Source of the DNA: Nitrosomonas sp.
GTDB taxonomy: Bacteria > Pseudomonadota > Gammaproteobacteria > Burkholderiales > Nitrosomonadaceae
Direction of reading: 5' to 3'
Length of the DNA: 8,279 nucleotides
NCBI GenBank assembly: GCA_021774205.1
Contig: JAJFJI010000089.1
Coordinates: 1-8,279, forward strand
Both the position numbers and the translations under genes were made by a program. Within the stretch, counting starts at the first letter, position 1. Each line of letters begins with the position of its first letter. Below the pieces are notes generated by a model. That model did no database searches. It worked only from the letters and a program-made list of their open reading frames with translations, and had not been told where the DNA came from. Below are positions 4,956 through 8,279 of the stretch, one piece after another.

Positions 4956-5855
4956 CTAAATCTGACATGGAATTTTCTCAAGCCGCCAGTTTTCAATCGC
5001 CCATTGCCAGAATGACGGAATATCACTGTTACTCAAATCCACCGGCGGCTCTTGACCCAGAAAACCAAGCGCAGCAATAAGCTGTGCGAGCGCATTTGAT
5101 AAATCTATTGGCGTAGCCTGTGTTTGCTTGCTGAGTTTCTCACCTGCATGATTAGTTACCAATGGTAAATGCATATACGTCAGCACTGGATAGCCCAGCA
5201 ACTGCTGCAAATAAATCTGACGCGGCGTTGAATCTTGCAAATCAGCGCCACGGACAACATGGGTAATATTTTGCTCTGCATCGTCAACAACAACCGCCAG
5301 TTGATACGCATAAACACCATCAGCCCGCTGTAATACAAAATCACCCACTTCACGATTAAGCCGCTGACAAATGGAACCGCTTAAGAGATCTTGAAATACA
5401 ATCGGGTCACTCTTGGTCTCAATGCGCCATGCGCTGAGTTTCGCATGAACAGAGCGATTATTCCGACAGGTACCTGGATAAATAGGGCCACTCATTCCCA
5501 TCATACCGGAATCAATAATTTTTTTTCGTGTACAAGCGCAAGGATAAATCAGACCCAGTTTATTTAGTGAAGCGAGAGCTTCCTGATAAATATCATTGCG
5601 CTGACTTTGATAAACCACTTCACCATCCCACTCCATTCCAAGGCTGTCAAGTGTCGACAAAATCTCTTTTGATGCGCCAGGAACTACCCTTGGCGGATCC
5701 AGATCATCAATTCTAACCAGCCACTCGCCATGGTTAGATTTTGCATCCAAATAACTACCCACAGCAGCAACTAAAGAGCCAAAATGCAGTAGCCCAGTTG
5801 GTGATGGTGCAAAACGTCCACGATAAACCGCTAAAGTATTACCACAAAGCATCAT
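4956..5855 (-). CDS. gluQ: Glutamyl-Q tRNA(Asp) synthetase
   Basis: The 299-residue product resembles the catalytic half of glutamyl-tRNA synthetase without an anticodon-binding domain, as in GluQRS (YadB). It activates glutamate and attaches it to the queuosine base at position 34 of tRNA-Asp. Visible are RGRFAPSPTGLLHFGSL (12-28), with a HIGH-like HFGS, LVRIDDLDPPR (47-57), and the zinc-site pattern YPCACTR ... YPGTC with Cys106, Cys108, Tyr126 and Cys130. Also present are VVVDDAEQNITHVVRGADL (188-206), and the KMSKS-like EKLSKQ (239-244). The end (SFWQWAIENWRLEKIP) fits the family C-terminus. Start is ATG 5855; a second ATG follows immediately and no clear ribosome site is seen. It is divergent from mpl. 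The flavin oxidoreductase gene lies 138 bases downstream on the same strand. Confidence 0.95.
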   Translation of the reverse strand: MMLCGNTLAVYRGRFAPSPTGLLHFGSLVAAVGSYLDAKSNHGEWLVRIDDLDPPRVVPGASKEILSTLDSLGMEWDGEVVYQSQRNDIYQEALASLNKLGLIYPCACTRKKIIDSGMMGMSGPIYPGTCRNNRSVHAKLSAWRIETKSDPIVFQDLLSGSICQRLNREVGDFVLQRADGVYAYQLAVVVDDAEQNITHVVRGADLQDSTPRQIYLQQLLGYPVLTYMHLPLVTNHAGEKLSKQTQATPIDLSNALAQLIAALGFLGQEPPVDLSNSDIPSFWQWAIENWRLEKIPCQI

Positions 5856-5912
5856 TTAGATTTATTGGTTATCTTTTCGACATGTCGCACGCTGTATCGT
5901 TTCGCTATAGAC

Positions 5913-5918
5913 TATAAT
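5913..5918 (+). promoter_or_regulatory. Candidate -10 box for mpl
   Basis: A perfect TATAAT lies 71 bases before the GTG start of mpl in the divergent gluQ-mpl spacer. At 16-18 bp upstream no recognisable -35 is found (GCTGTA region). The mirror TATAGT (5916-5911 on the - strand) could serve gluQ. Assignment is positional. Confidence 0.3.
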
Positions 5919-5989
5919 TTATAAAAATCTAACACAAAATTAGTGATAGACAAAAAAATCGTTTGGCAATTTCTTACAAAGGAAAATTT

Positions 5990-7390
5990 GTGCATATTCA
6001 TATACTGGGCATTTGCGGTACCTTTATGGGCGGAATCGCAGCCATCGCACGCGAATCCGGACATAAAGTAACTGGCTGTGATGAAAGCGTTTACCCCCCG
6101 ATGAGTACTCAGCTTGAGTCCCAGGGCATTGAATTAATTGAGGGATATTCGCCTGAGCAAATAAAACTTCGACCCGATATCTTTGTCATTGGCAACGTCA
6201 TTACGCGCGGCAATCCTTTAATGGAGGAAATACTTAATCGTAATCACCCTTATATTTCAGGCCCCCAATGGCTTTCTGAAAATATTCTTAGAAATAAATG
6301 GGTGCTAGCAGTTGCCGGCACCCACGGCAAAACAACAACTAGTTCGATGCTAGCTTGGATTCTTGAATATGCAGGCTTAACACCGGGATTTTTGATCGGC
6401 GGCATACCCGAGAATTTTGCTGTATCGGCAAGAATTGGAACGATTACTTTACCCACGACCGGCGACAAAAAGTCAGGCACTAACACACACGAGTTTTCAC
6501 CATTCTTCGTTATTGAAGCAGATGAATATGATACCGCCTTCTTTGACAAGCGCTCTAAATTTGTCCATTACCGCCCTAAAACAGTTATTTTAAATAATTT
6601 GGAGTTTGATCACGCAGATATTTTCCCTGATCTTGCCGCAATTGAACGCCAATTTCACCATTTAATTCGTATTGTTCCCAACAATGGTTTGATTGTCACT
6701 AATGATAAGGAAGAAAGCTTAACACGTGTTCTCGCAAAAGGATGTTGGACACCCACTGAAAAATTTGGAACAGTCCATGGCTGGCATGCCAAGATTGAGC
6801 CCAATCAGAACATTGAAATTTTTTATATGGAAAAACTTGAGGGAACCCTGCAATGGGATTTACTGGGAGAGCATAACCGCATGAATGCCCTTGCAGCGCT
6901 CAGCGCTGCTCGTCATGCCGGCGTACCCGTTAAAACTGGCATTGACGCTTTAATGCAGTTTAAAAATGTCAAGCGCCGCATGGAAATACGCGGGATTGTA
7001 AATGATATTACAGTATATGATGACTTTGCCCATCATCCCACTTCCATTCAAATGACGCTGAATGGCTTGCGCAGTAAAATTGGTCATACCGCAAACATCA
7101 TTGCAGTACTGGAACCACGCTCTAACACCATGAAAATGGGCATATGGAAGAATAATCTTGCTGGCAGCCTGACTGAAGCGGATCGCATTTATTGCTACAT
7201 CAAAGACTCAGATTGGGATGTTAATGCTGCATTGAGCCAATTAGGCGACAAAGTTAGCTGTGAGGGTGACTTGTTGCAGTTAATCCAGTCTATTACTCGC
7301 ACAGCTCGGCCGGGCGACTATATCCTCATCATGAGTAATGGCAGCTTTGGTGGCATCCATGAAAAATTACTGAATGATTTGAGCAGGTAG
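5990..7390 (+). CDS. mpl: UDP-N-acetylmuramate:L-alanyl-gamma-D-glutamyl-meso-diaminopimelate ligase
   Basis: Mpl joins recycled tripeptide (or tetra- or pentapeptide) released from murein to UDP-MurNAc with ATP, returning it to peptidoglycan synthesis in the cytoplasm. The 466-residue product shows the Mur ligase order: HIHILGICGTFMGG (2-15), DESVYPPMSTQLE (31-43), ATP loop GTHGKTTT (110-117), FFVIEADEYDTAFFDKRS (172-189), LNNLEFDHADIF (201-212), GEHNRMNAL (293-301), VYDDFAHHPT (342-351) and VLEPRSNTMKMG (373-384). The diaminopimelate-type C-terminal domain ends MSNGSFGGIHEKLL. GTG 5990 is chosen because AAAGGA lies 6-7 bases upstream and the product then starts at the conserved HIHILGICG; the longer frame from TTG 5963 adds nine unsupported residues. 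A Thr/Lys-rich stretch (about 151-170) before VIEADEYD looks longer than in the E. coli enzyme as I recall it. The gene converges on apt with only 33 bases between stops. Confidence 0.96.
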   Translation: MHIHILGICGTFMGGIAAIARESGHKVTGCDESVYPPMSTQLESQGIELIEGYSPEQIKLRPDIFVIGNVITRGNPLMEEILNRNHPYISGPQWLSENILRNKWVLAVAGTHGKTTTSSMLAWILEYAGLTPGFLIGGIPENFAVSARIGTITLPTTGDKKSGTNTHEFSPFFVIEADEYDTAFFDKRSKFVHYRPKTVILNNLEFDHADIFPDLAAIERQFHHLIRIVPNNGLIVTNDKEESLTRVLAKGCWTPTEKFGTVHGWHAKIEPNQNIEIFYMEKLEGTLQWDLLGEHNRMNALAALSAARHAGVPVKTGIDALMQFKNVKRRMEIRGIVNDITVYDDFAHHPTSIQMTLNGLRSKIGHTANIIAVLEPRSNTMKMGIWKNNLAGSLTEADRIYCYIKDSDWDVNAALSQLGDKVSCEGDLLQLIQSITRTARPGDYILIMSNGSFGGIHEKLLNDLSR

Positions 7391-7423
7391 CGATAAATCA
7401 ACGTGCAATCTATTCACGCTGTC

Positions 7424-7951
7424 TCAGTCTCCCTCAAACTCGCATAGCGAAAACACCTTGCACCCCAATTTTTCCAAACGGGCATGACCACCCACATCAG
7501 GCAGATCAATGACGAAACAACACGCCACCACTTCTCCACCCATATCTTGAATCAGCCTGACCGCTGCTTCCGCCGTTCCACCAGTCGCAATCAGATCATC
7601 CACCAATAGCACACGATCGCCTGGCTGAATAGCATCGACATGAATTTCAATACGATCCTTGCCATATTCCAGCTGGTAATCGCGCCCAATCGTTTCAGCC
7701 GGCAGTTTATTTTGCTTACGAATTGGTACAAAACCGACACCAAGCTGATAAGCAACAGGTGCGCCAATAATAAAACCACGCGATTCGATACCAGCCACTT
7801 TATCGATTTTTACTTCATGATAACGTTTGACAATTTCCTGAATGGTGGTACGCAACCCAACCGGGTCTTTTAGCAGCGTCGTAATATCACGAAACATAAT
7901 TCCCTGGTGAGGATAATGCGGAATGGTTCGTATTCGAGATTTTATCGGCAT
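7424..7951 (-). CDS. apt: Adenine phosphoribosyltransferase
   Basis: Apt converts adenine and PRPP to AMP and pyrophosphate in purine salvage, as a cytoplasmic homodimer. The 175-residue product has IRTIPHYPHQGIMFRDITTLL (7-27), the family's N-terminal hood and base region. GIESRGFIIGAPVA (54-67), PIRKQNKLPAET (76-87) and YQLEYGKDRIEIHVDAI (92-108) follow. The PRPP motif VLLVDDLIATGGT spans 114-126. A C-terminal GGHARLEKLGCKVFSLCEF completes it, so length and order are normal. The start ATG 7951 has only a weak GGAAA about 10 bases upstream. The gene lies downstream of nirK on the same strand, but a strong terminator stands between, so apt probably has its own promoter in 7952-7997; none is clear there. 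Confidence 0.96.
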   Translation of the reverse strand: MPIKSRIRTIPHYPHQGIMFRDITTLLKDPVGLRTTIQEIVKRYHEVKIDKVAGIESRGFIIGAPVAYQLGVGFVPIRKQNKLPAETIGRDYQLEYGKDRIEIHVDAIQPGDRVLLVDDLIATGGTAEAAVRLIQDMGGEVVACCFVIDLPDVGGHARLEKLGCKVFSLCEFEGD

Positions 7952-7990
7952 AATTTTGTATTTCCAGAAAAATCTATAAAGTCAGTTTAC

Positions 7991-8030
7991 AAATAAAAAA
8001 TGGCTTCAGCCTTAAAGGCTGAAGCCATTT
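7991..8030 (-). terminator. Strong rho-independent terminator downstream of nirK
   Basis: The arms 7998-8012 and 8016-8030 form an uninterrupted 15-bp stem (core TGGCTTCAGCC/GGCTGAAGCCA) with a TAA loop. On the - strand it is followed by TTTTTTATTT (8000-7991). It lies 43 bases past the nirK stop and ahead of apt, so it ends the nirK transcript and insulates apt. Confidence 0.93.
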
Positions 8031-8072
8031 CTGCACAACTTCGATTAAATCACTAGTACTAACTAAATCAAC

Positions 8073-8279
8073 TTAGTGATCCATCGCTGCTTTAGCATCA
8101 TAGCTTGCAGGTGCCTTAACTTGCTCCATGAGATTGTTATCCCATTCACCTTCAACATTCATATGTAATGCAGCGCCAAGCAATACTGCCTCAATCAGGT
8201 TATGACTGAGATATACATACAATCCAGGCTGCTTGAATTCATATGCCGCGGCAACTGCTGAACCCGCTGGAACAAACCA
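8073..8279 (-). CDS. nirK: Copper-containing nitrite reductase NirK, C-terminal 68 residues (5' end outside window)
   Basis: Translation from the window edge reads WFVPAGSAVAAAYEFKQPGLY and continues to a TAA at 8075-8073. The segment VPAGSA..., KQPGLYVYLSHNLIEAV and GAALHMNVEGEW matches the last cupredoxin domain of copper nitrite reductases. The His in SHNLIEA is at the position of the C-terminal type 2 copper ligand (His in DHS of classical NirK). The enzyme reduces nitrite to nitric oxide in the periplasm. The tail (EGEWDNNLMEQVKAPASYD) is the kind I recall from nitrifier NirK. That is family knowledge, unverified here. No start, signal peptide or type 1 copper site lies within the window. 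The gene is followed directly by a strong terminator, so it is last in its transcript. Confidence 0.85.
   Translation of the reverse strand, partial: WFVPAGSAVAAAYEFKQPGLYVYLSHNLIEAVLLGAALHMNVEGEWDNNLMEQVKAPASYDAKAAMDH

Noticed and set aside
4820..5026. A 68-codon - strand frame overlapping the gluQ 3' end and reaching the oxidoreductase ribosome site
   Set aside because: It overlaps gluQ by about 70 bases in another frame, has no ribosome site, and gluQ already has a normal C-terminus. Its last codons simply spell the ribosome binding site of the next gene.
5905..5950. An echo of the array half-site (TATAG and AAATTAGTG) between gluQ and mpl
   Set aside because: The two pieces are not at the spacing or symmetry of the array units, and the stretch is AT-rich promoter DNA, so chance is the simpler explanation.

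Overview
The window reads as chromosome of a betaproteobacterium, most likely an ammonia oxidiser of the Nitrosomonas type. This is an inference. It rests on the C-terminus of a copper nitrite reductase at the right edge (the tail type I associate with nitrifier NirK) and on Mpl and GluQ proteins of betaproteobacterial character. No rRNA or other decisive taxonomic marker is present.

Layout. Left (1-1724, + strand): the 3' end of a von Willebrand A-domain gene, a hairpin, a spacer with a small repeat-plus-inverted-repeat element, and a gene for a secreted protein of unknown function with a cysteine-rich middle. Centre-left (1725-2410): no intact gene. It holds a 10-bp perfect hairpin, the decayed remains of a helix-turn-helix (HTH) reading frame, and a regular array of nine TATA-centred, partly palindromic units at an exact 48-bp period (one step of 49). 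A tRNA-Ser(TGA) on the - strand follows, its 3' end facing the array.

Centre (2613-4817, - strand): a compact three-gene group, read in the order NDH-2-like FAD/NAD(P) oxidoreductase, SRPBCC-fold protein, short LOV blue-light receptor. The LOV protein keeps the photoactive cysteine motif. The group suggests light- or redox-linked regulation, but its output is unknown. Upstream on the same strand is gluQ (tRNA-Asp queuosine glutamylation).

Right (5856-8279): gluQ and mpl (peptidoglycan recycling) are divergent. mpl converges on apt (adenine salvage). A strong 15-bp-stem terminator separates apt from the end of nirK. These are housekeeping or energy genes and look intact.

The parts most worth a second look are the 48-bp palindromic array with its flanking coding fossils, and the LOV/SRPBCC/oxidoreductase cluster.
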